A DNA stretch of 64,000 nt from Patella vulgata (taxonomy: Eukaryota > Mollusca > Gastropoda > Patellidae). Positions 37,551 through 48,893 of the stretch are shown here, in pieces. Within the stretch, counting starts at the first letter, position 1. The number at the start of each line of letters is the position of its first letter. The notes under the pieces are model-generated. The model was not told the origin of the DNA and did not search any database. It worked only from the letters and a program-made list of their open reading frames with translations. The position numbers were made by a program, and so were the translations under genes. The stretch spans positions 66,423,459-66,487,458 of the forward strand of contig NC_065879.2 in the NCBI RefSeq assembly GCF_932274485.2, written 5' to 3'.

Positions 37551-39773
37551 ACCAGCGGCTGCCAGGCAGGATACGTCCACATTTTGCAAGAGATGGATAG
37601 AGAACAAGCTAAAAACAAACAAGATTTTTTGTACAATCAGGGGCAATAATCCAGAAAGTTATGGTCGGAAATGCCCAAATATCAAAAGGGACTGGGATCT
37701 TTGGAATATAATGATAGGTTTTAAGTTTCATCAAAATCTGATAAATATTGTGACCTCTAGAGGGTCCACAACCTTCGTAGCATACTTTTACACAATTTGC
37801 GTACAAAGTGCGGCCATTTTGTCCGGCAGTTTCATTTCGATTTTCCCGAAATTCGAATTCAACCTTCAATATGATGGAATGGGGATATATTTAAACGGTT
37901 TTAAAAATCGGAAAAAAAATTGTGACCTCTAGTGAATCCGCATGTTAAAAATGCGATTTTTCGAACAATCAGGAGCCATAATCCAGGAAGTTGCGGTGTA
38001 ACGGTGATATATTCGAACGTTTATTTAAATCGAATAATAATTGTGACCTTTAGAGGGACCACAAGCTGAAAACGCGATTTTTTGTACATTCAAGGGCCAT
38101 AATTCAGGAGTATACAATCCGATACGCGCGAATATCGAAAGGAACCAAGATCTTTGGGTTATAAACATGTACATTAACTTTCATCAAAACGGATCAAAAT
38201 TGTGACCTCTAGAGGGTCCACAACCTTGATTTCCCAGATGTTTACAATATTTGCGTACAAGGGGCGACCATTTTATCCACCAGTTTTGGCCCGATTTTCA
38301 CGAAATTCGACGTCAACAAACATGGTGTAACGGTGATATATTCGAACGTTTTTTTTAAATCGAATAATAATTGTGACCTCTAGAGGGACCACATGCTAAA
38401 AACGTGATTTTTCGTACAAGCAGAGGCCATAATTCAGGAAGTTACAAATCGATATGCGCGAATATTGACAAGAACCAAGATCTTTGGGTTATAAACGTGC
38501 ATTTCAAGTTTCAACAAAATCGGATCAAAATTATGGCCTCTAGAGGGTCCACAACTTTGATATACCATATGTTTACACTATTTGGGTACGAGGGGCGGCC
38601 ATTATGTCTGGCAATTTTGGTCCGATTTTCATGAAACTCAACCTCAGACAAAATTACTGTGTAACGGTGAAATATTCGAAAGTTTTTGGTTTTTTTTAAA
38701 TCGGATAATAATTGTGACCTCTAGAGGGACCACAATTTAAAAACGCGATTTTTCTTACAATCAGGGGCCAAAATTCAGGAAGTTACTATTCGATATGCAC
38801 GAAAATAGATAGGAACCAAGATATTAGGGTTATAAACATGCGTTCCAAATTTCATCAAAATCAGATGAAAATTGTAACCTCCAGAGGATCCACAACCCTG
38901 ATACACAATATTTTGACACTATTTGCGAACGAGGGGCAGCCATTTTGTCCGTCAGTTTCGGTCCGATTTTTACGAAATTCAAACTCAACCATCCTTAGGG
39001 TGTAACGGTGATATATTCAAACGTTTTGTAAAACGGATAAAAATTGTGACCTCTATGGTCCACAAGCTAAAAATGTGATTTTTCGTACAATCAGGGGCCA
39101 TAATTCAGGAGGTTATGGTCCGATATGCGCGAACCGAGATCTGTGGGATATAAACATATATTTTAAGTTTTAACCAAATCGGATAAAAATTGTGACATCC
39201 AGAGGGTCCACAACTCTGATACGCAATATTTTGACACTATTTGCGAAAGAGGGGCGGCCATTTTGTCCGTCAGTTTCGGTCCAATTTTTATGAAATTCGA
39301 ACTCAACTATTCTTAGGGTGTAACAGTGATATATTCACACGTTTTTTTGAATCGGATACAAATTGTGACCTCTATGGAGTCCAGAAGCAAAAAACGCGAT
39401 TTTTCGTACAATCAGGGGCCATAATTCAGGAAGTGATGGTCCGATATGCGCGAATATCAAACGGAACCGAGATCCGTGGGTTATAAACATACATTTCAAG
39501 TTTAAACCAAATCGGATAAAAATTGTGACCTCTACAGTGTCCACAAGCTAAAAACTTGATTTTTCGTACAATCAGGGGCCATAATCCATGAAGTTACAGT
39601 TCGATACATGCCAATATCGAAAGGAACCGAGATCTTAGGGTGATAAACCTATATTTCAAGTTTCATTAAAATCGGAAAAATTGTGACCTGTAGAGTTTTC
39701 ACAAACAATTGTGGGCGGACGGACGGACAGGGGAGACGACAATATACATCCACATGAAAATGTGGACGTATAA
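37551..39773 (+). mobile_element. tandem-array element with inverted termini (unit B copy)
   Basis: Same element as 18,781-20,634, at the orthologous place. Left motif ATACGTCCACATTTT (37,571) and right AAAATGTGGACGTAT (ending about 39,772) are perfect inverse copies. The monomer motif GTGTAACGGTGATATATTC and close variants start at 37,996, 38,325, 38,659, 39,000 and 39,318: one monomer more than unit A. The 3' hairpin is retained (stem around a GAAA loop at about 39,745-39,770). Confidence 0.7.
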
Positions 39774-39887
39774 AAATTTGACAGACTAATTTCAATTTTA
39801 ACCACAAAATATTGAAGCTAACAGAACGTACAATATAGCTGAATTTTTACTCAGTTTAAAATACTAGCAATATCTTTTCAATTTCAG

Positions 39888-41800
39888 GTCGCCATCTTGG
39901 ATTACCTCCTATGTGGATGTTCGAAAATAAATTTCCTCTCTCGATTAGAACTCAGTGATCACGAAAACATTAGATTAGACATATTACTCTGAAACACTGT
40001 ATATCGTATTAATATCTCCAAGTTTAATTCAAATTTTTGCATATTGGTCGCCATTTTGGAATGATATATTACAAGGCGACTCCCTACTAGATATATAAGC
40101 ATTTCTAAGAAAATCGTGATTTTGGCCCTATTTTGGCGGCCATTTTAGAAAATGGCCGTGCACCAACGTAAAAAGTGACTTTTCGACAAAAATTTCACCA
40201 GATTCGTTTTTCTAAGTCAATTTGACCATAGAAAACAGCCTGTGTTTTAAAAATTTCGAAGAAAGTCATTATTCCCCTAACCTATTTTTGGAACACAATA
40301 ACTCTCCGTCTAATTGAGCCAGAATGTTCAAACTTGGTGTAGGTGTTTATTAGGTGAATGCCTTGGTGGCGTTCGTAGATGAGCATTTTCTGCTAGGGGT
40401 AAGCAGAGACAAGCAATTTGATTGGTTGATACGTTGGAACACGATAACTGTGGGTCTAATTGGCTGACAGCGATAAATCTCCCCAATATAGATTCAGTAT
40501 ATCATTACCTTGACTAAGTTCGATGATGAGATAGTAGATATAAGCAATTTGATTGGTGAAGATCGAGACTTTGGAACATAACAACTCTGCTTTTAATTGA
40601 GTTAGAATGTTTAAACCTGATGTAGATGTTCATTAGGTAAATAGTTTAACTGAGTTTAATGATTAACATTTTTTTGCTAAAGCTAAGCAGAATTAAACGA
40701 GTTCATTGGTCGATGCTTTGGGGCACGATAACTTTGATTTTAACTGATGGAGAGTGATGAAACTTACTGTTAAGTTGATAATCAGTTTGATTGCTTGATA
40801 CGTTTGAAAAAGATAAATGTACAATTAAATATGTGTCATCTATTTATTTTGGGATTTCGGCCGGAGACATCAGCCTCACTGTTGACTTGTATTTTTTTAT
40901 TGAGAGTATCAGCATTCAGTGAACAGGATGAAACGAAGCCACTTTCATAGCAGGGCACTCAGAAAAGAGTTCACGCAGTGCTTCGGACAGGCTACAATTT
41001 GAAAACAGCTTTCCTTCGTGAAGCATACCATAGACGTACTGGTGATTGTTATTCACCTGAAACAAGTAGACAAGCGATAAATAAAATTCCAGACGAGAAG
41101 GGGCCCGAGGTTATTCGGGACTTGCGTGAGAAAAACAGTGGCCGGCCTGAACAATATTCAGTATTTTGAAACAGTGTCGTCAATAATTATGTGAATTCAT
41201 CAGTCAAAACGGCAGTAGACGAAAGACGACATGCTACGGACCAGGATAATGATGTCATCATTCTTCTTGCTACTGCACAAAGTGTCCGTGATTTACACGA
41301 TTAAGTAAAAAAAAATGTCCCAAGGGCATAGGAGTGCGGGCTCGATGAATGTTAGGGGGCGGCGATTATCGTGTAGGGACACTCCTACCCCCAAAGTAAA
41401 ATTTTGAAAAATTGTTGGCAGCATAAACGTGTGTTCCTGCTATTCCAGCCCTTGAATACAGCAACTTCAAAGTTGTCTAATATAGTCTAACTTGGGTGGC
41501 TGACCCAAATTCCCGTCAACCAATCAATCGTTAACAGTCCACGGACACAGGACCGTCTGGAATTTTTTTTGAAATTTAATTGCCGCAAACGCTTTTTCCT
41601 GCTATTCCAGCCCATAAATACAGCAACTTCCATGTTGTCCAATATAGCCTAGCTCAAGTGGTGGCTGAAATAGCAGTAACTTCAAAGTTTCCAAACGTTT
41701 TGCAACCGAAATCCTACTCTCTATACCTATTTGAATTCCAACCATCCAACCAGACTGTTGCAGCTGCATTCACAAATAATAATCAATGTCCGAAAAATGT
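39888..41800. other. unit B-specific segment with degenerate repeats and a decayed reading frame
   Basis: Replaces about 0.5 kb of unit A. At 40,286-40,760 a block of roughly 140 bases recurs about four times, each with TTGGAACACRATAACT-like and AATTGAGYYAGAATGTT-like motifs; one copy exists in unit A near 21,222. Around 41,195-41,305 a plus frame reads VKTAVDERRHATDQDN and LATAQSVRDLHD, which looks like decayed coding sequence of unknown family. Nothing here is a supported gene. Confidence 0.4.
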
Positions 41801-41981
41801 CGCACAAAGTAGAGTGACTCCAGACAAAATATTTTAATCCATGTCAATTCAGTACAAATTCGTGGTATTCAATTAAAAACAAAGTAAAATTAGTGTTATA
41901 TTAGATTTCGGGCGCTTTATTTTGCCAACTAGATGAAATAATAATTTTTGTTTTCACTCTACCCATCTACTCAAAAAGTCA

Positions 41982-42218
41982 ATGTTAGGACTGCGAAAAA
42001 TAGCACAGAAAGGGTTACCAAAGAAACAACGTGAACTTGAGGATTTTATGGAAACGTTGCTATACAGCTGTGGTAGTACCTATGATGATTTGGACTATAC
42101 TGTTATCCAATTGGTGTCTGTTATGGCCAATTTAACATGCAATTCAGATATTGAATATACTTATTACTCGGCAGGGTATGGATCCATTTTATTCATGGTG
42201 GTGGAGAAGACAATTTAA
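41982..42218 (+). CDS. conserved short ORF, unknown (78 aa, unit B)
   Basis: Counterpart of 21,707-21,946, one codon shorter and with five or so substitutions (for example Ser2 to Leu, Ile to Met in ETLLYS context, Asp to Glu near the end). Function unknown. Confidence 0.35.
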   Translation: MLGLRKIAQKGLPKKQRELEDFMETLLYSCGSTYDDLDYTVIQLVSVMANLTCNSDIEYTYYSAGYGSILFMVVEKTI

Positions 42219-43135
42219 TTCAGAAAGAGGGATACTACCTTATCATGAATGTTAGGGTTCGAAAAGGGCCATTCCGAAACGTGGAAAAACTACAATATAA
42301 TGAAAGTAAAATGTCTAAAATGAATATCAGTCCAAAGACATGATACGGATTGCAAATTTGTCAACATTTAACCAGCCACCACCACCTATAAGTTTTTGGT
42401 AAAATCTCGTTTTAATCTGATTGAATCCAAGCTGGAAAATTCAAAGATTAAATAATAATCTGAATAATACAATGATGATCAGCGGTTTTATAAGCAGACT
42501 TGTATTTTGACATGAAATAAATGCTTGATTCCTGAAGTATTGCGTGCTCTGCATATTCATTTTAAAAAAATCAGTCATTCGCACATTTTTGGAAAACAAA
42601 AAGGATGATCGCCAACTATTTTATTTTGTTTTTTTTAGGTGGTCTATGGCCCAGAAGAAACGATTTCAAAACCGTCTCAAACCTAGGCGGTTCAGAAAAA
42701 GAATGTAATCAATACATGGGGTCAGGGTCACTCACTTGAAAGTCAACTATCACAATCCATTAGAATATCAATATAACAGGTCAGACGCCCGGGTTACAGT
42801 GTATATCGACACGGTCGACCTGTTTATTTATGATGGCAACCGAATATACCTAAACTATGTGATAAACTCTTTGTTTAGCAACGTTTGATAATTTTACATA
42901 TTGAGCGTAGATATGTGAACATAGGTAGTAATAAACTAGCACAAATTACACCGACAGTGGTGTGTCCGTCCAATCAATTTGGTATTCCATGGGTCAAAGG
43001 TCTTGATACGCACATGTGTGTAATTCGTACGACTATAGCAGTACTGTTTCTTTATCAGCCCCAGCTCCGACATTGCGTTACCTATGATATAGGCATATCT
43101 ATCTTTTAGAACAAAGCCGATAAATATCATAATAT

Positions 43136-44122
43136 AATAAAATTGCGTTTCTTTTGCTATTACCTATATGGTATAAATGCCATATTTCATAAACAATTAA
43201 GCGAACCTTACCCTGTACCTACTCTGTTTATAAAATGACGTCGTTGAACCATATCAACATCAAAATATTCTTCTTTCATTTTATTACTTTAACCATGGTA
43301 GACTTAATTTTATATTAACTTGCTTCAAAAACACATTTAATCTCACAATTCACACTCCGTTGAACACTATTTGGCTGTTTTTATTAAATGACCTACGTTG
43401 TTCGGTGTTACATGGTCCGATCACAAACAAGCCATGGTCCAATTCAATGGTATTCAGTTCCACCGAAATCATTTTGTTAAAGATTGGTATCGTAAAATGT
43501 TCAACTAATCTCGAGTATGTCGCACAACCGAATTCCGTCGTATGCGTTATATATTATATGCATTAAATACATTTCACACTTAATTAAAATAAACCCCATT
43601 TGCACTGGTATAAATAAATGCCACACAATTATCACTGTCCCTCGGTAAATATATAATTAAAGTCGAATTAAAATAATTAACGCGGGTAATATTAAATACT
43701 AAAATTCAACATAACTAGACATGGAACTGTCGTGTTCATTTCATATATAAGGAGACGGGGACAGCTGTAGGCGTGACTCTCGCCTAAATAAATATCCTAT
43801 ATTCGTATCCGGATAATTATGGACTGGGAACACTATCGGAATTTTACAGGACAATTTCGACTTTTCAAGAGTAGTAAATCAACCATGACAAGGGTGGACC
43901 TAAACGCCGCTGTCCTGGCACAATCTATCCTTTTAAATATTGTACAAGTGATCACAGAAACAAAATTAACCATGCGTCAAAGCCGTAACTTTAAACCGAC
44001 AATAGACCTTAAAATCGACAACCATTGACCTGAAAATCGACGACGATAGATATAAAACAATGATATCACGCTTATTGCACCTGTAGGCATCAAGGGAACG
44101 GTTTAATTTTGGTCGCTAATAA
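43136..44122. other. gene-free sequence right of unit B
   Basis: No match to unit A and no supported exon, repeat or motif; short chance ORFs only. Confidence 0.45.
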
Positions 44123-44124
44123 TA

Positions 44125-45655
44125 TACTATTCAAAAAAAGTAGGGGATATTTGGTTTTTAAGTGTTATTAAAGTCACCTAATGAAACTGACGAAGAAACA
44201 AATGACAAAATGAAATGAAGTTCACATTCATCGATTTATTCCAAATGATCGTTAGACTAAGTAAGGCACAGACTCACCATTATAAGGGTAAAATGATACC
44301 CGGGGTCAAACAGCAAAGTTACCACAGCATCACAACCAAGTCAGTAACGGGTAAATCCTCCTCTGTTTGCCAAACAAGCATTGATCCGACGTGGCATACT
44401 CCTAATGAGACGTCTAAGGTCATTTTGGTCCAGATTGTCCCATTCCTGTTGCAACGCAGCAGCAAGTTCTTGGACATTGGCAGGACGTTGTTGACGTTGA
44501 CGTAACCTCTGTCGGAGCATGTCCCAGACATGCTCGATGGGGGAGAGGTCGGGACTCAGTGCTGGCCAAGGTAATGTGGTGATGTTCTGTTGTTGGAGGT
44601 AACCTGTAACGATCCTGGCCCTGTGACATCTTGCGTTGTCATCCTGGAAGATGAAACGGCGGCCATGACGTCGTGCGAACTGCATAACATGGACTGCCAA
44701 GATGTTGTCCCGGTAGCACTGGCCTGTAACACGCCCTGCAACAACATGTAAAGCCGTTCTTCCAGCAACAGTGATGCCTCCCCACACCATAACAGAACCA
44801 CCCCCAAATCGATCATGTCTGATGACGTTAACGTCTTGGAAGCGCTCGTTTCGACGACGCCACACCCTCCTACGTCTGTCCAAAAAATCAACAGTGAACC
44901 TTGACTCATCTGAAAACATCACATTGCTCCAGCGTCGATTATCCCAGTGTTGACGATTCCTACACCAACGACGTCTTGCCTGAATGTGATGATCTCTCAA
45001 ACAAGGGATCACGCGAGGACGTCGGGCGCGAAGGTGACCCCTATGCAGTCGATTCCGAATCGTCTGGCCACTCACTCTCACACCAGTGTCTGTTTGAAGA
45101 CGAGCGCTGATCTGATTTGCTGTGATGACACGATTTCTCAAGGCCAAGGTACGGATAAATCGATCCTGGGCTTGAGTTGTCGCCCTTGGTCGACCTGAGC
45201 GTGGTCTGTCCTGTACAGATTGTGTATCACGGTATCTGGACCATAGCCTGCTTATGACAGACTGAGAAACATTCATCGTCCGCGCCACAACCGCCTGTGT
45301 TGTGCCGATCTGTAGCATGCCAAGGGCACGTAACCTTTCATTTTGGGTAAGCCGACGCATATCAAAATTTGTTTTCTGGTCACTAAAACAATTAAACTGA
45401 TGTTTCCACCCTGGAATTCAATGCCACAATGACTGTAACATTCAAAGTCAGAGTCGTGCAAATCTTGGGTTGGACCCCCATGATGATCCCAAGCATCACC
45501 TGCATTCCATGCGGTAGCTATTGGTGCGTTTGGGCGTCACATGTAACTGGAAATGTTTCTTCTGTTAGGTTCTATAATGACTTTTTTCGTAGTCATTTGC
45601 ATATTTTAGTATTATGCCCCCAAAATCAAATATCCCCTACTTTTTTTGAATAGTA
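44125..45655 (-). mobile_element. Tc1-like DD34E transposon, apparently intact
   Basis: 1,531-bp element flanked by TA (44,123-44,124; 45,656-45,657), with perfect terminal inverted repeats of about 29 bases beginning TACTATTC. It contains one uninterrupted transposase gene (45,360-44,341) with long non-coding arms of about 215 and 295 bases. Base composition inside the gene is clearly more GC-rich than the surrounding DNA. Its near-identity to 48,894-50,423 means both inserted recently from a common source. Confidence 0.95.
44341..45360 (-). CDS. Tc1-type DD34E transposase, full length
   Basis: 339 residues, the normal length for Tc1 transposases. The N-terminus (MRRLTQNERLRALGML) opens a paired-like helix-turn-helix (AVVARTMNVSQSVISRLW), followed by a GRPRATT linker motif and a second helix-turn-helix that bind the terminal repeats. 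The catalytic domain shows FSDESRF (first Asp), QDDNARCH (second Asp) and SPIEHVWD (Glu). Counting from the second Asp to the Glu gives exactly 34 residues, hence DD34E. GGGSVMVWGG is the glycine-rich box. Many Arg residues fit a DNA-binding protein. It should perform cut-and-paste transposition at TA sites in the nucleus. No disabling change seen; activity itself is inferred. Confidence 0.95.
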   Translation of the reverse strand: MRRLTQNERLRALGMLQIGTTQAVVARTMNVSQSVISRLWSRYRDTQSVQDRPRSGRPRATTQAQDRFIRTLALRNRVITANQISARLQTDTGVRVSGQTIRNRLHRGHLRARRPRVIPCLRDHHIQARRRWCRNRQHWDNRRWSNVMFSDESRFTVDFLDRRRRVWRRRNERFQDVNVIRHDRFGGGSVMVWGGITVAGRTALHVVAGRVTGQCYRDNILAVHVMQFARRHGRRFIFQDDNARCHRARIVTGYLQQQNITTLPWPALSPDLSPIEHVWDMLRQRLRQRQQRPANVQELAAALQQEWDNLDQNDLRRLIRSMPRRINACLANRGGFTRY

Positions 45656-45657
45656 TA

Positions 45658-47132
45658 TATTAAATCTTACGCATGACAAGGGACTTAATCCACAGTTTCC
45701 GCTTCGCTAATTGGATGTAGACCACCAATATCCTGTTATAAACATTATGTTAATAATTGTCGTTTGCCTGATTCCATCCCTTGGCCAGATTGTCGTTGAG
45801 CTGAATGCCCTTTGCCACAGACGAGGCAACGCCTGTTCATGTCTTGCTCCAAAGCTAGTATGAGATTGACCATTGGATTGTGGGATAGCAACACCATTAC
45901 AATGTCAGTAAAAATATCACCTTAACCAACCTCTGAGATTTGTTATCTTTCCCGCTTCTAAACCATGCAATAATCACCAAAAAATCTAGCCCCCCCCCCT
46001 CCTTCCCCAGACACAGTTTTCGTTCCTGTCCCTTATATCGGCCCTCTCCTGTTAACACGCTTTGGTCTGTATGTCTCACCCACCCTGGTTACCCTCTGCC
46101 CCCTTTCCATGGAGAGAGAGAAGGAGTCAGAAGTTGGGTTTGACGTCCACATTAGCACCATTTCGGGATAATATAATAATATTATTTCCATAATTCGCTT
46201 GCGCGTAGTGGTCTTTAGCTTTGGGATGAAATCTAAACCATGCCACTTGACTGAGTGACAGACCATTCTTCCACCCAAACATATAGAATATAAATATCTA
46301 AAGATGGTGATAACAATTTACATAAGAGTTTATAAGGCATGAAAGTCAAAGATGTATGTTTTCGGTCGCTAAACATGACAATATGATAATGAAAGCACTC
46401 CTGGTGAATTCAGTGGGTAATAGCTGTAATAGCCAAACATCCATATTTCAGAGGCGACAATTTTGAATCCAAAATGGCGGCCGAAAATGAAGTCAGATCG
46501 CGTTTATCCCGATTTTCTTCGAAAGAGAACATCAAAAACTACCTATATGCCATTTATTTCAAAACGTGAACGATTCTATGAATATATCGATCTAATCAAC
46601 TGGACTAAAAGAAATAAGAAGAACCATTGTAGCAGGTGTTCCCAAAAAACAGAAAACGCAATTGGTGTTGCCTTACTAATGATAATTTGTTACATGTTTA
46701 TCCCTCTGCATACATTTATTCATCTTTAAGAGCCCTGTAACATTAACATTTACAATTCACTTCTTGACGCACTGGATTTATGGTTATGGGATTTTAAATA
46801 CACACTTAAAAAGATAAATAAACATTAGAATGTGGTATCGTTTATAGTTTGTTCAGTCACTAATAGAATTGTTTGACCTAAATCAAACCCCTGCAAATGT
46901 TTGTTTATTTAATATCCATGTAGACCTACCCCCGCGCAAAAGAAGTGAACATTTTCTAAGAAATGATCACGTATACCACACTTCTAGGATCACTTCAACA
47001 GAAAATTATGTTCACTTCAGTTACACTTCCAATTTGATTATATCTTGGTTTGTAAATGTACAGATACATTTAATAAAACCCAGGAATATTATCCACAAAC
47101 TTAAAAGATAACACAATTTGCAATACACAACC
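45658..47132. other. intergenic segment with one SINE
   Basis: No supported gene. Contains the SINE at 46,118-46,280 and a C run near 45,990. A chance 88-codon frame at 46,463-46,729 has no recognisable domain or homologue in the window. Confidence 0.45.
46118..46280 (-). repeat. SINE, GAGAGA-tailed type
   Basis: Plus strand starts GAGAGAGAGAAGG and has GGGTTTGACGTCCAC, ATTTCGGGAT, CATAATTCGCTTGCGCGTAG and GGTCTTTAGC, the same order as at 12,258-12,540, but the middle body is shortened by a deletion. Confidence 0.6.
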
Positions 47133-47907
47133 CTAATGTACATGATCTTTTCGTATTTCAACAAAACAGTTCAATGAATCCGGATGTAAACCTGCAGACG
47201 GTTTCCATGTTGAAGAATCTTCTGAGGGAAGTGGACCCCCATCAGGTACAAACGTGAATTTTGTAGTAGTGTCGTCACATAAAGGAATATACGAGATTTG
47301 GCAAAGGATTTTCCAACACAATGTCTTCTTCCAACCCCAAACGGTATAAACCTATAAAATATAAGACAAATAGTTGATTCGGCATGTTACCATATCTCCA
47401 CTTGTTGTTTTGCTGTCCACGCCGAAAGTGACAGACAGACAGATAAATTTAACAGTGTTGGCGGGGGTCGACGGAAACCCCGGCTAAAACCCATTAGGTT
47501 TGGCATGCGACCATACTCCTTATCACGTGTGGAATGGAAACCATACTATTTGACTCAATGATAATCATTATGATCTAAAGCGCCTTTAACCCCAACTTCA
47601 AGGCCATGCCTGATCTAATGAGTACCATCGAATTTTTAAAATATATCTTAAAATAAACACCCCTCGTCAGTAAATCATTAAAAGGACAATAACTTATCGA
47701 TAACATGTGCAACTTTTCAACGAAAGACAACGCTATGACCACCAGAATTGCCACGGACCAACAATGAGATGTTACTTACGCTTGTCTGAGAGGATGATCA
47801 CTAGATAAAAGTTTGCCATCATCGTCTAAGTATCTCTCTGGTTTAAACATATCCGGGTGTTTCCAGATCTTTTCATCTCTAGCCATATACCAGAAGTTAG
47901 TTATGAT
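47133..47907 (-). pseudogene. cytochrome P450, last two exons only (clan 2-like)
   Basis: Minus strand. Exon 47,907-47,780 (TTTTACAG acceptor, GTAAGT donor) reads FWYMARDEKIWKHPDMFKPE, then the PERF-type RYLDDDGK and DHPLRQ. After an intron with a SINE fragment, exon 47,351-47,133 reads FIPFGVGRRHCVGKS: the haem-binding FxxGxxxCxG signature with ligand Cys at 47,318-47,320. The exon then reaches PDGGPLPSED and ends EIRKDHVH-stop. The two halves of this exon are in different frames; the switch lies in a four-A run (47,259-47,262), where one extra A would restore phase. Upstream exons (I-helix, K-helix) are not found; instead a DUF3504-like gene sits upstream. So it is either a truncated pseudogene or a gene broken by rearrangement. 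A homopolymer sequencing error could explain the frameshift but not the missing exons. Confidence 0.8.
47455..47575 (-). repeat. degenerate SINE fragment in the P450 intron
   Basis: Plus strand has GGAAACCCCGGCTAAAACCC and, to the right, a tRNA-like head complement; a worn copy of the family at 12,258-12,540. Confidence 0.45.
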
Positions 47908-48893
47908 CTGTAAAACAAATAAACATCCATAAAAGGGTATAAATCCATTGATTAAATGATCAAATAGGTCACCGGAGTCATTACAAACAATTACGAGTTT
48001 ACCTTTGGTTATAACAACAAACTTACGCTGTGTAAAACTAACTCCAAAGTTTAAAGGACAATATTGGTGTCAGTCATTATCAAATATGTGATAGAGCTGG
48101 TTAAACACATTCCAAATATAATTTTAACACAGAGATCATTGCTACGATAGCTGAGTAATACAGTTTGAATGTGTTTCATGTCTAATGATACAGTTTACGT
48201 ACCAAAGTGATTTATACTTTTCAAATAAATGGACATAACACCTTTCCTTATCGGAATTTTCATATGCTCGCATAATTTTTGGCCCACTTTTGCGGCTCTT
48301 TAACCAACCGCTATTCGTCTTGGATACCTCCTCCTTGTACAACAAGTACCTCTTCTCATTACTATCCATATGTGGTCCGGTTATCTGCGGATTATCAAAT
48401 AGCCTTAATGATCTGTGTTCCTGCCCCCTCTTAGTGAAAAATGCAGACCTGAAAAGATTATCAAAAGTTAGTTCTCCTTTGAATTTTTTTTCTTTTTCTT
48501 TAACGCCCCCCTCCCCCAATAAAACATTCATTTTGAATCGATTCGTCTCAAATACAGAACAATCAATATACATGTATGAAAAATTTCACGAAAGGCAAAT
48601 TATCATTCGTTTTCGAGTATTAACCCTCTATTTTAAATTTTACTTTTTAGAAGATAATCTTACCAGTAAGATAGAAGATTGTGTCAAGCAAAACAGCCGG
48701 TGTATCACTCCCCAAAACACCACGTTTCCATAGATTTTCTTCTTCCTCTAGTGTTATTATCTCTGCACTCTGTCTATTCGAAATTCCAAGCCCCATTGCT
48801 GCTTTCTCTTTCATACACGTATCCAAAGCTTTTCTGGTTTCTTCAAATTCTTGATCTTCAAATATATTAACAGATTTTCCGGTATATCTTATA

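Larger units (their letters stand above)
24420..43135 (+). repeat. segmental duplication unit B
   Basis: Direct copy of 661-22,850 (anchors listed there). Unit B has its own insertions: mariner within an array fragment (27.0-28.8 kb), a LINE fragment (29,083-29,548), an inverted-repeat element in the phospholipase intron (30,970-31,495), a SINE (33,794-34,083), a LINE 3' end (35,520-35,805) and about 1.9 kb at 39.9-41.8 kb. It lacks most of 2.65-7.38 and 13.4-17.9 kb of unit A. About 280 bases at 24,500-24,780 are present here but missing from unit A near 770. Confidence 0.85.

Noticed and set aside
44420-45198. Overlapping frames on both strands within the Tc1 elements
   Set aside because: GC-rich arginine codons create open shadows; only the 339-codon frame has the DD34E transposase motifs.
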